From the NCBI GenBank assembly GCA_030522415.1, contig JAMASW010000059.1:1-64000 (forward strand): DNA of 64,000 nt. The letters run 5' to 3'. Shown here one piece after another: positions 44,972 through 59,300 of the stretch (its first letter is position 1; each line of letters opens with the position of its first letter). Under the pieces are notes generated by a model that worked only from the letters and a program-made list of their open reading frames with translations, was not told the origin of the DNA and did no database searches. Position numbers and translations under genes: made by a program. Source of the stretch: Channallabes apus. Its lineage: Eukaryota; Chordata; Actinopteri; Siluriformes; Clariidae.

Positions 44972-47900
44972 TTGATGTTCCTCCTGGCTGCTTCGATGCT
45001 AGAGTGATGAAAACTCTGGTAAACTGACCTTTTAAACACATGGGATACACCCCCTTGTTGAAAAAATTGCTCCTTAAATAACAGCCAAGGAAAAATAATT
45101 TGCTTTACAATTTTTCTGAAAGTTATTTTCTTCTTTAAATTATTTAACTTCAGAAAATAAGTGCACCAGGTAATTATTAAACTTTTTCCAAGTTTCCAAA
45201 AATTGTCCCATGATTTTTTTCATGTATTTATGGTTCTTTTTTCCTTTTTTCAGGATTTTTGACCATCAGGACAGAGTTTTTTACTTCATTTCAACTTACC
45301 AAAAATTGTCCCATAATTTTTATGGTTCTTTTTTACCTTGTTTCAGGATTTTTGACCATCAGGACAGGTAAGCGCAGCAGGTAAGTATTTTTCTTTGACT
45401 TAATTTTGTTGTTTTTCAGGCTGGTGGAAGACAAAGAGAAGATCCGAGTCCAACTCCATCGGGTGGCACTGGCTGGGTTAGGTTTGGGAAAATGACCGTG
45501 GTTCCATTACCCCGCAAAGAACCCAAGTGGGGTTAGGTTTAGGGAAAAAGGGGGGGTAGAGGTTAAGACAATTAGGGAAACGGTCCGGGGGCAGGGTCCA
45601 AGGCAAGGGAACTTTGGGGATAGGGTGGGATGGGGGATAGGGTAGGGAAACTCGGGTCCCTGCAGGACTAGAACCAACGTTATGCACGGGCCTACCACGA
45701 CTTTATCAGTCCCAGACCCCTCAAAACCTCCCCTGTAGCTCTGAAAAACATCCCTCCCCTTGGTTAACACTTTGAGCTCTTTGTTGCAAGTCTATTTGGC
45801 GCTACGTTTCGGTTTATCTTAACCTTCATCAGGCTTAGACTTGCATTTTGATGTTCCTCCTGGCTGCTTCGATGCTAGAGTGATGAAAACTCTGGTAAAC
45901 TGACCTTTTAAACACATGGGATACACCCCCTTGTTGAAAAAATTGCTCCTTAAATAACAGCCAAGGAAAAATAATTTGCTTTACAATTTTTCTGAAAGTT
46001 ATTTTCTTCTTTAAATTATTTAACTTCAGAAAATAAGTGCACCAGGTAATTATTAAACTTTTTCCAAGTTTCCAAAAATTGTCCCATGATTTTTTTCATG
46101 TATTTATGGTTCTTTTTTCCTTTTTTCAGGATTTTTGACCATCAGGACAGAGTTTTTTACTTCATTTCAACTTACCAAAAATTGTCCCATAATTTTTATG
46201 GTTCTTTTTTACCTTGTTTCAGGATTTTTGACCATCAGGACAGGTAAGCGCAGCAGGTAAGTATTTTTCTTTGACTTAATTTTGTTGTTTTTCAGGCTGG
46301 TGGAAGACAAAGAGAAGATCCGAGTCCAACTCCATCGGGTGGCACTGGCTGGGTTAGGTTTGGGAAAATGACCGTGGTTCCATTACCCCGCAAAGAACCC
46401 AAGTGGGGTTAGGTTTAGGGAAAAAGGGGGGGTAGAGGTTAAGACAATTAGGGAAACGGTCCGGGGGCAGGGTCCAAGGCAAGGGAACTTTGGGGATAGG
46501 GTGGGATGGGGGATAGGGTAGGGAAACTCGGGTCCCTGCAGGACTAGAACCAACGTTATGCACGGGCCTACCACGACTTTATCAGTCCCAGACCCCTCAA
46601 AACCTCCCCTGTAGCTCTGAAAAACATCCCTCCCCTTGGTTAACACTTTGAGCTCTTTGTTGCAAGTCTATTTGGCGCTACGTTTCGGTTTATCTTAACC
46701 TTCATCAGGCTTAGACTTGCATTTTGATGTTCCTCCTGGCTGCTTCGATGCTAGAGTGATGAAAACTCTGGTAAACTGACCTTTTAAACACATGGGATAC
46801 ACCCCCTTGTTGAAAAAATTGCTCCTTAAATAACAGCCAAGGAAAAATAATTTGCTTTACAATTTTTCTGAAAGTTATTTTCTTCTTTAAATTATTTAAC
46901 TTCAGAAAATAAGTGCACCAGGTAATTATTAAACTTTTTCCAAGTTTCCAAAAATTGTCCCATGATTTTTTTCATGTATTTATGGTTCTTTTTTCCTTTT
47001 TTCAGGATTTTTGACCATCAGGACAGAGTTTTTTACTTCATTTCAACTTACCAAAAATTGTCCCATAATTTTTATGGTTCTTTTTTACCTTGTTTCAGGA
47101 TTTTTGACCATCAGGACAGGTAAGCGCAGCAGGTAAGTATTTTTCTTTGACTTAATTTTGTTGTTTTTCAGGCTGGTGGAAGACAAAGAGAAGATCCGAG
47201 TCCAACTCCATCGGGTGGCACTGGCTGGGTTAGGTTTGGGAAAATGACCGTGGTTCCATTACCCCGCAAAGAACCCAAGTGGGGTTAGGTTTAGGGAAAA
47301 AGGGGGGGTAGAGGTTAAGACAATTAGGGAAACGGTCCGGGGGCAGGGTCCAAGGCAAGGGAACTTTGGGGATAGGGTGGGATGGGGGATAGGGTAGGGA
47401 AACTCGGGTCCCTGCAGGACTAGAACCAACGTTATGCACGGGCCTACCACGACTTTATCAGTCCCAGACCCCTCAAAACCTCCCCTGTAGCTCTGAAAAA
47501 CATCCCTCCCCTTGGTTAACACTTTGAGCTCTTTGTTGCAAGTCTATTTGGCGCTACGTTTCGGTTTATCTTAACCTTCATCAGGCTTAGACTTGCATTT
47601 TGATGTTCCTCCTGGCTGCTTCGATGCTAGAGTGATGAAAACTCTGGTAAACTGACCTTTTAAACACATGGGATACACCCCCTTGTTGAAAAAATTGCTC
47701 CTTAAATAACAGCCAAGGAAAAATAATTTGCTTTACAATTTTTCTGAAAGTTATTTTCTTCTTTAAATTATTTAACTTCAGAAAATAAGTGCACCAGGTA
47801 ATTATTAAACTTTTTCCAAGTTTCCAAAAATTGTCCCATGATTTTTTTCATGTATTTATGGTTCTTTTTTCCTTTTTTCAGGATTTTTGACCATCAGGAC

Positions 47901-50900
47901 AGAGTTTTTTACTTCATTTCAACTTACCAAAAATTGTCCCATAATTTTTATGGTTCTTTTTTACCTTGTTTCAGGATTTTTGACCATCAGGACAGGTAAG
48001 CGCAGCAGGTAAGTATTTTTCTTTGACTTAATTTTGTTGTTTTTCAGGCTGGTGGAAGACAAAGAGAAGATCCGAGTCCAACTCCATCGGGTGGCACTGG
48101 CTGGGTTAGGTTTGGGAAAATGACCGTGGTTCCATTACCCCGCAAAGAACCCAAGTGGGGTTAGGTTTAGGGAAAAAGGGGGGGTAGAGGTTAAGACAAT
48201 TAGGGAAACGGTCCGGGGGCAGGGTCCAAGGCAAGGGAACTTTGGGGATAGGGTGGGATGGGGGATAGGGTAGGGAAACTCGGGTCCCTGCAGGACTAGA
48301 ACCAACGTTATGCACGGGCCTACCACGACTTTATCAGTCCCAGACCCCTCAAAACCTCCCCTGTAGCTCTGAAAAACATCCCTCCCCTTGGTTAACACTT
48401 TGAGCTCTTTGTTGCAAGTCTATTTGGCGCTACGTTTCGGTTTATCTTAACCTTCATCAGGCTTAGACTTGCATTTTGATGTTCCTCCTGGCTGCTTCGA
48501 TGCTAGAGTGATGAAAACTCTGGTAAACTGACCTTTTAAACACATGGGATACACCCCCTTGTTGAAAAAATTGCTCCTTAAATAACAGCCAAGGAAAAAT
48601 AATTTGCTTTACAATTTTTCTGAAAGTTATTTTCTTCTTTAAATTATTTAACTTCAGAAAATAAGTGCACCAGGTAATTATTAAACTTTTTCCAAGTTTC
48701 CAAAAATTGTCCCATGATTTTTTTCATGTATTTATGGTTCTTTTTTCCTTTTTTCAGGATTTTTGACCATCAGGACAGAGTTTTTTACTTCATTTCAACT
48801 TACCAAAAATTGTCCCATAATTTTTATGGTTCTTTTTTACCTTGTTTCAGGATTTTTGACCATCAGGACAGGTAAGCGCAGCAGGTAAGTATTTTTCTTT
48901 GACTTAATTTTGTTGTTTTTCAGGCTGGTGGAAGACAAAGAGAAGATCCGAGTCCAACTCCATCGGGTGGCACTGGCTGGGTTAGGTTTGGGAAAATGAC
49001 CGTGGTTCCATTACCCCGCAAAGAACCCAAGTGGGGTTAGGTTTAGGGAAAAAGGGGGGGTAGAGGTTAAGACAATTAGGGAAACGGTCCGGGGGCAGGG
49101 TCCAAGGCAAGGGAACTTTGGGGATAGGGTGGGATGGGGGATAGGGTAGGGAAACTCGGGTCCCTGCAGGACTAGAACCAACGTTATGCACGGGCCTACC
49201 ACGACTTTATCAGTCCCAGACCCCTCAAAACCTCCCCTGTAGCTCTGAAAAACATCCCTCCCCTTGGTTAACACTTTGAGCTCTTTGTTGCAAGTCTATT
49301 TGGCGCTACGTTTCGGTTTATCTTAACCTTCATCAGGCTTAGACTTGCATTTTGATGTTCCTCCTGGCTGCTTCGATGCTAGAGTGATGAAAACTCTGGT
49401 AAACTGACCTTTTAAACACATGGGATACACCCCCTTGTTGAAAAAATTGCTCCTTAAATAACAGCCAAGGAAAAATAATTTGCTTTACAATTTTTCTGAA
49501 AGTTATTTTCTTCTTTAAATTATTTAACTTCAGAAAATAAGTGCACCAGGTAATTATTAAACTTTTTCCAAGTTTCCAAAAATTGTCCCATGATTTTTTT
49601 CATGTATTTATGGTTCTTTTTTCCTTTTTTCAGGATTTTTGACCATCAGGACAGAGTTTTTTACTTCATTTCAACTTACCAAAAATTGTCCCATAATTTT
49701 TATGGTTCTTTTTTACCTTGTTTCAGGATTTTTGACCATCAGGACAGGTAAGCGCAGCAGGTAAGTATTTTTCTTTGACTTAATTTTGTTGTTTTTCAGG
49801 CTGGTGGAAGACAAAGAGAAGATCCGAGTCCAACTCCATCGGGTGGCACTGGCTGGGTTAGGTTTGGGAAAATGACCGTGGTTCCATTACCCCGCAAAGA
49901 ACCCAAGTGGGGTTAGGTTTAGGGAAAAAGGGGGGGTAGAGGTTAAGACAATTAGGGAAACGGTCCGGGGGCAGGGTCCAAGGCAAGGGAACTTTGGGGA
50001 TAGGGTGGGATGGGGGATAGGGTAGGGAAACTCGGGTCCCTGCAGGACTAGAACCAACGTTATGCACGGGCCTACCACGACTTTATCAGTCCCAGACCCC
50101 TCAAAACCTCCCCTGTAGCTCTGAAAAACATCCCTCCCCTTGGTTAACACTTTGAGCTCTTTGTTGCAAGTCTATTTGGCGCTACGTTTCGGTTTATCTT
50201 AACCTTCATCAGGCTTAGACTTGCATTTTGATGTTCCTCCTGGCTGCTTCGATGCTAGAGTGATGAAAACTCTGGTAAACTGACCTTTTAAACACATGGG
50301 ATACACCCCCTTGTTGAAAAAATTGCTCCTTAAATAACAGCCAAGGAAAAATAATTTGCTTTACAATTTTTCTGAAAGTTATTTTCTTCTTTAAATTATT
50401 TAACTTCAGAAAATAAGTGCACCAGGTAATTATTAAACTTTTTCCAAGTTTCCAAAAATTGTCCCATGATTTTTTTCATGTATTTATGGTTCTTTTTTCC
50501 TTTTTTCAGGATTTTTGACCATCAGGACAGAGTTTTTTACTTCATTTCAACTTACCAAAAATTGTCCCATAATTTTTATGGTTCTTTTTTACCTTGTTTC
50601 AGGATTTTTGACCATCAGGACAGGTAAGCGCAGCAGGTAAGTATTTTTCTTTGACTTAATTTTGTTGTTTTTCAGGCTGGTGGAAGACAAAGAGAAGATC
50701 CGAGTCCAACTCCATCGGGTGGCACTGGCTGGGTTAGGTTTGGGAAAATGACCGTGGTTCCATTACCCCGCAAAGAACCCAAGTGGGGTTAGGTTTAGGG
50801 AAAAAGGGGGGGTAGAGGTTAAGACAATTAGGGAAACGGTCCGGGGGCAGGGTCCAAGGCAAGGGAACTTTGGGGATAGGGTGGGATGGGGGATAGGGTA

Positions 50901-52482
50901 GGGAAACTCGGGTCCCTGCAGGACTAGAACCAACGTTATGCACGGGCCTACCACGACTTTATCAGTCCCAGACCCCTCAAAACCTCCCCTGTAGCTCTGA
51001 AAAACATCCCTCCCCTTGGTTAACACTTTGAGCTCTTTGTTGCAAGTCTATTTGGCGCTACGTTTCGGTTTATCTTAACCTTCATCAGGCTTAGACTTGC
51101 ATTTTGATGTTCCTCCTGGCTGCTTCGATGCTAGAGTGATGAAAACTCTGGTAAACTGACCTTTTAAACACATGGGATACACCCCCTTGTTGAAAAAATT
51201 GCTCCTTAAATAACAGCCAAGGAAAAATAATTTGCTTTACAATTTTTCTGAAAGTTATTTTCTTCTTTAAATTATTTAACTTCAGAAAATAAGTGCACCA
51301 GGTAATTATTAAACTTTTTCCAAGTTTCCAAAAATTGTCCCATGATTTTTTTCATGTATTTATGGTTCTTTTTTCCTTTTTTCAGGATTTTTGACCATCA
51401 GGACAGAGTTTTTTACTTCATTTCAACTTACCAAAAATTGTCCCATAATTTTTATGGTTCTTTTTTACCTTGTTTCAGGATTTTTGACCATCAGGACAGG
51501 TAAGCGCAGCAGGTAAGTATTTTTCTTTGACTTAATTTTGTTGTTTTTCAGGCTGGTGGAAGACAAAGAGAAGATCCGAGTCCAACTCCATCGGGTGGCA
51601 CTGGCTGGGTTAGGTTTGGGAAAATGACCGTGGTTCCATTACCCCGCAAAGAACCCAAGTGGGGTTAGGTTTAGGGAAAAAGGGGGGGTAGAGGTTAAGA
51701 CAATTAGGGAAACGGTCCGGGGGCAGGGTCCAAGGCAAGGGAACTTTGGGGATAGGGTGGGATGGGGGATAGGGTAGGGAAACTCGGGTCCCTGCAGGAC
51801 TAGAACCAACGTTATGCACGGGCCTACCACGACTTTATCAGTCCCAGACCCCTCAAAACCTCCCCTGTAGCTCTGAAAAACATCCCTCCCCTTGGTTAAC
51901 ACTTTGAGCTCTTTGTTGCAAGTCTATTTGGCGCTACGTTTCGGTTTATCTTAACCTTCATCAGGCTTAGACTTGCATTTTGATGTTCCTCCTGGCTGCT
52001 TCGATGCTAGAGTGATGAAAACTCTGGTAAACTGACCTTTTAAACACATGGGATACACCCCCTTGTTGAAAAAATTGCTCCTTAAATAACAGCCAAGGAA
52101 AAATAATTTGCTTTACAATTTTTCTGAAAGTTATTTTCTTCTTTAAATTATTTAACTTCAGAAAATAAGTGCACCAGGTAATTATTAAACTTTTTCCAAG
52201 TTTCCAAAAATTGTCCCATGATTTTTTTCATGTATTTATGGTTCTTTTTTCCTTTTTTCAGGATTTTTGACCATCAGGACAGAGTTTTTTACTTCATTTC
52301 AACTTACCAAAAATTGTCCCATAATTTTTATGGTTCTTTTTTACCTTGTTTCAGGATTTTTGACCATCAGGACAGGTAAGCGCAGCAGGTAAGTATTTTT
52401 CTTTGACTTAATTTTGTTGTTTTTCAGGCTGGTGGAAGACAAAGAGAAGATCCGAGTCCAACTCCATCGGGTGGCACTGGCT

Positions 52483-53376
52483 GGGTTAGGTTTGGGAAAA
52501 TGACCGTGGTTCCATTACCCCGCAAAGAACCCAAGTGGGGTTAGGTTTAGGGAAAAAGGGGGGGTAGAGGTTAAGACAATTAGGGAAACGGTCCGGGGGC
52601 AGGGTCCAAGGCAAGGGAACTTTGGGGATAGGGTGGGATGGGGGATAGGGTAGGGAAACTCGGGTCCCTGCAGGACTAGAACCAACGTTATGCACGGGCC
52701 TACCACGACTTTATCAGTCCCAGACCCCTCAAAACCTCCCCTGTAGCTCTGAAAAACATCCCTCCCCTTGGTTAACACTTTGAGCTCTTTGTTGCAAGTC
52801 TATTTGGCGCTACGTTTCGGTTTATCTTAACCTTCATCAGGCTTAGACTTGCATTTTGATGTTCCTCCTGGCTGCTTCGATGCTAGAGTGATGAAAACTC
52901 TGGTAAACTGACCTTTTAAACACATGGGATACACCCCCTTGTTGAAAAAATTGCTCCTTAAATAACAGCCAAGGAAAAATAATTTGCTTTACAATTTTTC
53001 TGAAAGTTATTTTCTTCTTTAAATTATTTAACTTCAGAAAATAAGTGCACCAGGTAATTATTAAACTTTTTCCAAGTTTCCAAAAATTGTCCCATGATTT
53101 TTTTCATGTATTTATGGTTCTTTTTTCCTTTTTTCAGGATTTTTGACCATCAGGACAGAGTTTTTTACTTCATTTCAACTTACCAAAAATTGTCCCATAA
53201 TTTTTATGGTTTTTTTTTTTTTTTTTTTTTTTTTTTACCTTGTTTCAGGATTTTTGACCATCAGGACAGGTAAGCGCAGCAGGTAAGTATTTTTCTTTGA
53301 CTTAATTTTGTTGTTTTTCAGGCTGGTGGAAGACAAAGAGAAGATCCGAGTCCAACTCCATCGGGTGGCACTGGCT
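52483..53376 (+). repeat. Array unit 39 with a 26-T expansion
   Basis: The usual GGTTCTTTTTTACC has become a run of 26 T (53211-53236), adding 18 bp and losing the interrupting C. It is a unit-specific length marker, or possibly a sequencing artefact in a homopolymer. Confidence 0.85.
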
Positions 53377-56300
53377 GGGTTAGGTTTGGGAAAATGACCG
53401 TGGTTCCATTACCCCGCAAAGAACCCAAGTGGGGTTAGGTTTAGGGAAAAAGGGGGGGTAGAGGTTAAGACAATTAGGGAAACGGTCCGGGGGCAGGGTC
53501 CAAGGCAAGGGAACTTTGGGGATAGGGTGGGATGGGGGATAGGGTAGGGAAACTCGGGTCCCTGCAGGACTAGAACCAACGTTATGCACGGGCCTACCAC
53601 GACTTTATCAGTCCCAGACCCCTCAAAACCTCCCCTGTAGCTCTGAAAAACATCCCTCCCCTTGGTTAACACTTTGAGCTCTTTGTTGCAAGTCTATTTG
53701 GCGCTACGTTTCGGTTTATCTTAACCTTCATCAGGCTTAGACTTGCATTTTGATGTTCCTCCTGGCTGCTTCGATGCTAGAGTGATGAAAACTCTGGTAA
53801 ACTGACCTTTTAAACACATGGGATACACCCCCTTGTTGAAAAAATTGCTCCTTAAATAACAGCCAAGGAAAAATAATTTGCTTTACAATTTTTCTGAAAG
53901 TTATTTTCTTCTTTAAATTATTTAACTTCAGAAAATAAGTGCACCAGGTAATTATTAAACTTTTTCCAAGTTTCCAAAAATTGTCCCATGATTTTTTTCA
54001 TGTATTTATGGTTCTTTTTTCCTTTTTTCAGGATTTTTGACCATCAGGACAGAGTTTTTTACTTCATTTCAACTTACCAAAAATTGTCCCATAATTTTTA
54101 TGGTTCTTTTTTACCTTGTTTCAGGATTTTTGACCATCAGGACAGGTAAGCGCAGCAGGTAAGTATTTTTCTTTGACTTAATTTTGTTGTTTTTCAGGCT
54201 GGTGGAAGACAAAGAGAAGATCCGAGTCCAACTCCATCGGGTGGCACTGGCTGGGTTAGGTTTGGGAAAATGACCGTGGTTCCATTACCCCGCAAAGAAC
54301 CCAAGTGGGGTTAGGTTTAGGGAAAAAGGGGGGGTAGAGGTTAAGACAATTAGGGAAACGGTCCGGGGGCAGGGTCCAAGGCAAGGGAACTTTGGGGATA
54401 GGGTGGGATGGGGGATAGGGTAGGGAAACTCGGGTCCCTGCAGGACTAGAACCAACGTTATGCACGGGCCTACCACGACTTTATCAGTCCCAGACCCCTC
54501 AAAACCTCCCCTGTAGCTCTGAAAAACATCCCTCCCCTTGGTTAACACTTTGAGCTCTTTGTTGCAAGTCTATTTGGCGCTACGTTTCGGTTTATCTTAA
54601 CCTTCATCAGGCTTAGACTTGCATTTTGATGTTCCTCCTGGCTGCTTCGATGCTAGAGTGATGAAAACTCTGGTAAACTGACCTTTTAAACACATGGGAT
54701 ACACCCCCTTGTTGAAAAAATTGCTCCTTAAATAACAGCCAAGGAAAAATAATTTGCTTTACAATTTTTCTGAAAGTTATTTTCTTCTTTAAATTATTTA
54801 ACTTCAGAAAATAAGTGCACCAGGTAATTATTAAACTTTTTCCAAGTTTCCAAAAATTGTCCCATGATTTTTTTCATGTATTTATGGTTCTTTTTTCCTT
54901 TTTTCAGGATTTTTGACCATCAGGACAGAGTTTTTTACTTCATTTCAACTTACCAAAAATTGTCCCATAATTTTTATGGTTCTTTTTTACCTTGTTTCAG
55001 GATTTTTGACCATCAGGACAGGTAAGCGCAGCAGGTAAGTATTTTTCTTTGACTTAATTTTGTTGTTTTTCAGGCTGGTGGAAGACAAAGAGAAGATCCG
55101 AGTCCAACTCCATCGGGTGGCACTGGCTGGGTTAGGTTTGGGAAAATGACCGTGGTTCCATTACCCCGCAAAGAACCCAAGTGGGGTTAGGTTTAGGGAA
55201 AAAGGGGGGGTAGAGGTTAAGACAATTAGGGAAACGGTCCGGGGGCAGGGTCCAAGGCAAGGGAACTTTGGGGATAGGGTGGGATGGGGGATAGGGTAGG
55301 GAAACTCGGGTCCCTGCAGGACTAGAACCAACGTTATGCACGGGCCTACCACGACTTTATCAGTCCCAGACCCCTCAAAACCTCCCCTGTAGCTCTGAAA
55401 AACATCCCTCCCCTTGGTTAACACTTTGAGCTCTTTGTTGCAAGTCTATTTGGCGCTACGTTTCGGTTTATCTTAACCTTCATCAGGCTTAGACTTGCAT
55501 TTTGATGTTCCTCCTGGCTGCTTCGATGCTAGAGTGATGAAAACTCTGGTAAACTGACCTTTTAAACACATGGGATACACCCCCTTGTTGAAAAAATTGC
55601 TCCTTAAATAACAGCCAAGGAAAAATAATTTGCTTTACAATTTTTCTGAAAGTTATTTTCTTCTTTAAATTATTTAACTTCAGAAAATAAGTGCACCAGG
55701 TAATTATTAAACTTTTTCCAAGTTTCCAAAAATTGTCCCATGATTTTTTTCATGTATTTATGGTTCTTTTTTCCTTTTTTCAGGATTTTTGACCATCAGG
55801 ACAGAGTTTTTTACTTCATTTCAACTTACCAAAAATTGTCCCATAATTTTTATGGTTCTTTTTTACCTTGTTTCAGGATTTTTGACCATCAGGACAGGTA
55901 AGCGCAGCAGGTAAGTATTTTTCTTTGACTTAATTTTGTTGTTTTTCAGGCTGGTGGAAGACAAAGAGAAGATCCGAGTCCAACTCCATCGGGTGGCACT
56001 GGCTGGGTTAGGTTTGGGAAAATGACCGTGGTTCCATTACCCCGCAAAGAACCCAAGTGGGGTTAGGTTTAGGGAAAAAGGGGGGGTAGAGGTTAAGACA
56101 ATTAGGGAAACGGTCCGGGGGCAGGGTCCAAGGCAAGGGAACTTTGGGGATAGGGTGGGATGGGGGATAGGGTAGGGAAACTCGGGTCCCTGCAGGACTA
56201 GAACCAACGTTATGCACGGGCCTACCACGACTTTATCAGTCCCAGACCCCTCAAAACCTCCCCTGTAGCTCTGAAAAACATCCCTCCCCTTGGTTAACAC

Positions 56301-59300
56301 TTTGAGCTCTTTGTTGCAAGTCTATTTGGCGCTACGTTTCGGTTTATCTTAACCTTCATCAGGCTTAGACTTGCATTTTGATGTTCCTCCTGGCTGCTTC
56401 GATGCTAGAGTGATGAAAACTCTGGTAAACTGACCTTTTAAACACATGGGATACACCCCCTTGTTGAAAAAATTGCTCCTTAAATAACAGCCAAGGAAAA
56501 ATAATTTGCTTTACAATTTTTCTGAAAGTTATTTTCTTCTTTAAATTATTTAACTTCAGAAAATAAGTGCACCAGGTAATTATTAAACTTTTTCCAAGTT
56601 TCCAAAAATTGTCCCATGATTTTTTTCATGTATTTATGGTTCTTTTTTCCTTTTTTCAGGATTTTTGACCATCAGGACAGAGTTTTTTACTTCATTTCAA
56701 CTTACCAAAAATTGTCCCATAATTTTTATGGTTCTTTTTTACCTTGTTTCAGGATTTTTGACCATCAGGACAGGTAAGCGCAGCAGGTAAGTATTTTTCT
56801 TTGACTTAATTTTGTTGTTTTTCAGGCTGGTGGAAGACAAAGAGAAGATCCGAGTCCAACTCCATCGGGTGGCACTGGCTGGGTTAGGTTTGGGAAAATG
56901 ACCGTGGTTCCATTACCCCGCAAAGAACCCAAGTGGGGTTAGGTTTAGGGAAAAAGGGGGGGTAGAGGTTAAGACAATTAGGGAAACGGTCCGGGGGCAG
57001 GGTCCAAGGCAAGGGAACTTTGGGGATAGGGTGGGATGGGGGATAGGGTAGGGAAACTCGGGTCCCTGCAGGACTAGAACCAACGTTATGCACGGGCCTA
57101 CCACGACTTTATCAGTCCCAGACCCCTCAAAACCTCCCCTGTAGCTCTGAAAAACATCCCTCCCCTTGGTTAACACTTTGAGCTCTTTGTTGCAAGTCTA
57201 TTTGGCGCTACGTTTCGGTTTATCTTAACCTTCATCAGGCTTAGACTTGCATTTTGATGTTCCTCCTGGCTGCTTCGATGCTAGAGTGATGAAAACTCTG
57301 GTAAACTGACCTTTTAAACACATGGGATACACCCCCTTGTTGAAAAAATTGCTCCTTAAATAACAGCCAAGGAAAAATAATTTGCTTTACAATTTTTCTG
57401 AAAGTTATTTTCTTCTTTAAATTATTTAACTTCAGAAAATAAGTGCACCAGGTAATTATTAAACTTTTTCCAAGTTTCCAAAAATTGTCCCATGATTTTT
57501 TTCATGTATTTATGGTTCTTTTTTCCTTTTTTCAGGATTTTTGACCATCAGGACAGAGTTTTTTACTTCATTTCAACTTACCAAAAATTGTCCCATAATT
57601 TTTATGGTTCTTTTTTACCTTGTTTCAGGATTTTTGACCATCAGGACAGGTAAGCGCAGCAGGTAAGTATTTTTCTTTGACTTAATTTTGTTGTTTTTCA
57701 GGCTGGTGGAAGACAAAGAGAAGATCCGAGTCCAACTCCATCGGGTGGCACTGGCTGGGTTAGGTTTGGGAAAATGACCGTGGTTCCATTACCCCGCAAA
57801 GAACCCAAGTGGGGTTAGGTTTAGGGAAAAAGGGGGGGTAGAGGTTAAGACAATTAGGGAAACGGTCCGGGGGCAGGGTCCAAGGCAAGGGAACTTTGGG
57901 GATAGGGTGGGATGGGGGATAGGGTAGGGAAACTCGGGTCCCTGCAGGACTAGAACCAACGTTATGCACGGGCCTACCACGACTTTATCAGTCCCAGACC
58001 CCTCAAAACCTCCCCTGTAGCTCTGAAAAACATCCCTCCCCTTGGTTAACACTTTGAGCTCTTTGTTGCAAGTCTATTTGGCGCTACGTTTCGGTTTATC
58101 TTAACCTTCATCAGGCTTAGACTTGCATTTTGATGTTCCTCCTGGCTGCTTCGATGCTAGAGTGATGAAAACTCTGGTAAACTGACCTTTTAAACACATG
58201 GGATACACCCCCTTGTTGAAAAAATTGCTCCTTAAATAACAGCCAAGGAAAAATAATTTGCTTTACAATTTTTCTGAAAGTTATTTTCTTCTTTAAATTA
58301 TTTAACTTCAGAAAATAAGTGCACCAGGTAATTATTAAACTTTTTCCAAGTTTCCAAAAATTGTCCCATGATTTTTTTCATGTATTTATGGTTCTTTTTT
58401 CCTTTTTTCAGGATTTTTGACCATCAGGACAGAGTTTTTTACTTCATTTCAACTTACCAAAAATTGTCCCATAATTTTTATGGTTCTTTTTTACCTTGTT
58501 TCAGGATTTTTGACCATCAGGACAGGTAAGCGCAGCAGGTAAGTATTTTTCTTTGACTTAATTTTGTTGTTTTTCAGGCTGGTGGAAGACAAAGAGAAGA
58601 TCCGAGTCCAACTCCATCGGGTGGCACTGGCTGGGTTAGGTTTGGGAAAATGACCGTGGTTCCATTACCCCGCAAAGAACCCAAGTGGGGTTAGGTTTAG
58701 GGAAAAAGGGGGGGTAGAGGTTAAGACAATTAGGGAAACGGTCCGGGGGCAGGGTCCAAGGCAAGGGAACTTTGGGGATAGGGTGGGATGGGGGATAGGG
58801 TAGGGAAACTCGGGTCCCTGCAGGACTAGAACCAACGTTATGCACGGGCCTACCACGACTTTATCAGTCCCAGACCCCTCAAAACCTCCCCTGTAGCTCT
58901 GAAAAACATCCCTCCCCTTGGTTAACACTTTGAGCTCTTTGTTGCAAGTCTATTTGGCGCTACGTTTCGGTTTATCTTAACCTTCATCAGGCTTAGACTT
59001 GCATTTTGATGTTCCTCCTGGCTGCTTCGATGCTAGAGTGATGAAAACTCTGGTAAACTGACCTTTTAAACACATGGGATACACCCCCTTGTTGAAAAAA
59101 TTGCTCCTTAAATAACAGCCAAGGAAAAATTATTTGCTTTACAATTTTTCTGAAAGTTATTTTCTTCTTTAAATTATTTAACTTCAGAAAATAAGTGCAC
59201 CAGGTAATTATTAAACTTTTTCCAAGTTTCCAAAAATTGTCCCATGATTTTTTTCATGTATTTATGGTTCTTTTTTCCTTTTTTCAGGATTTTTGACCAT

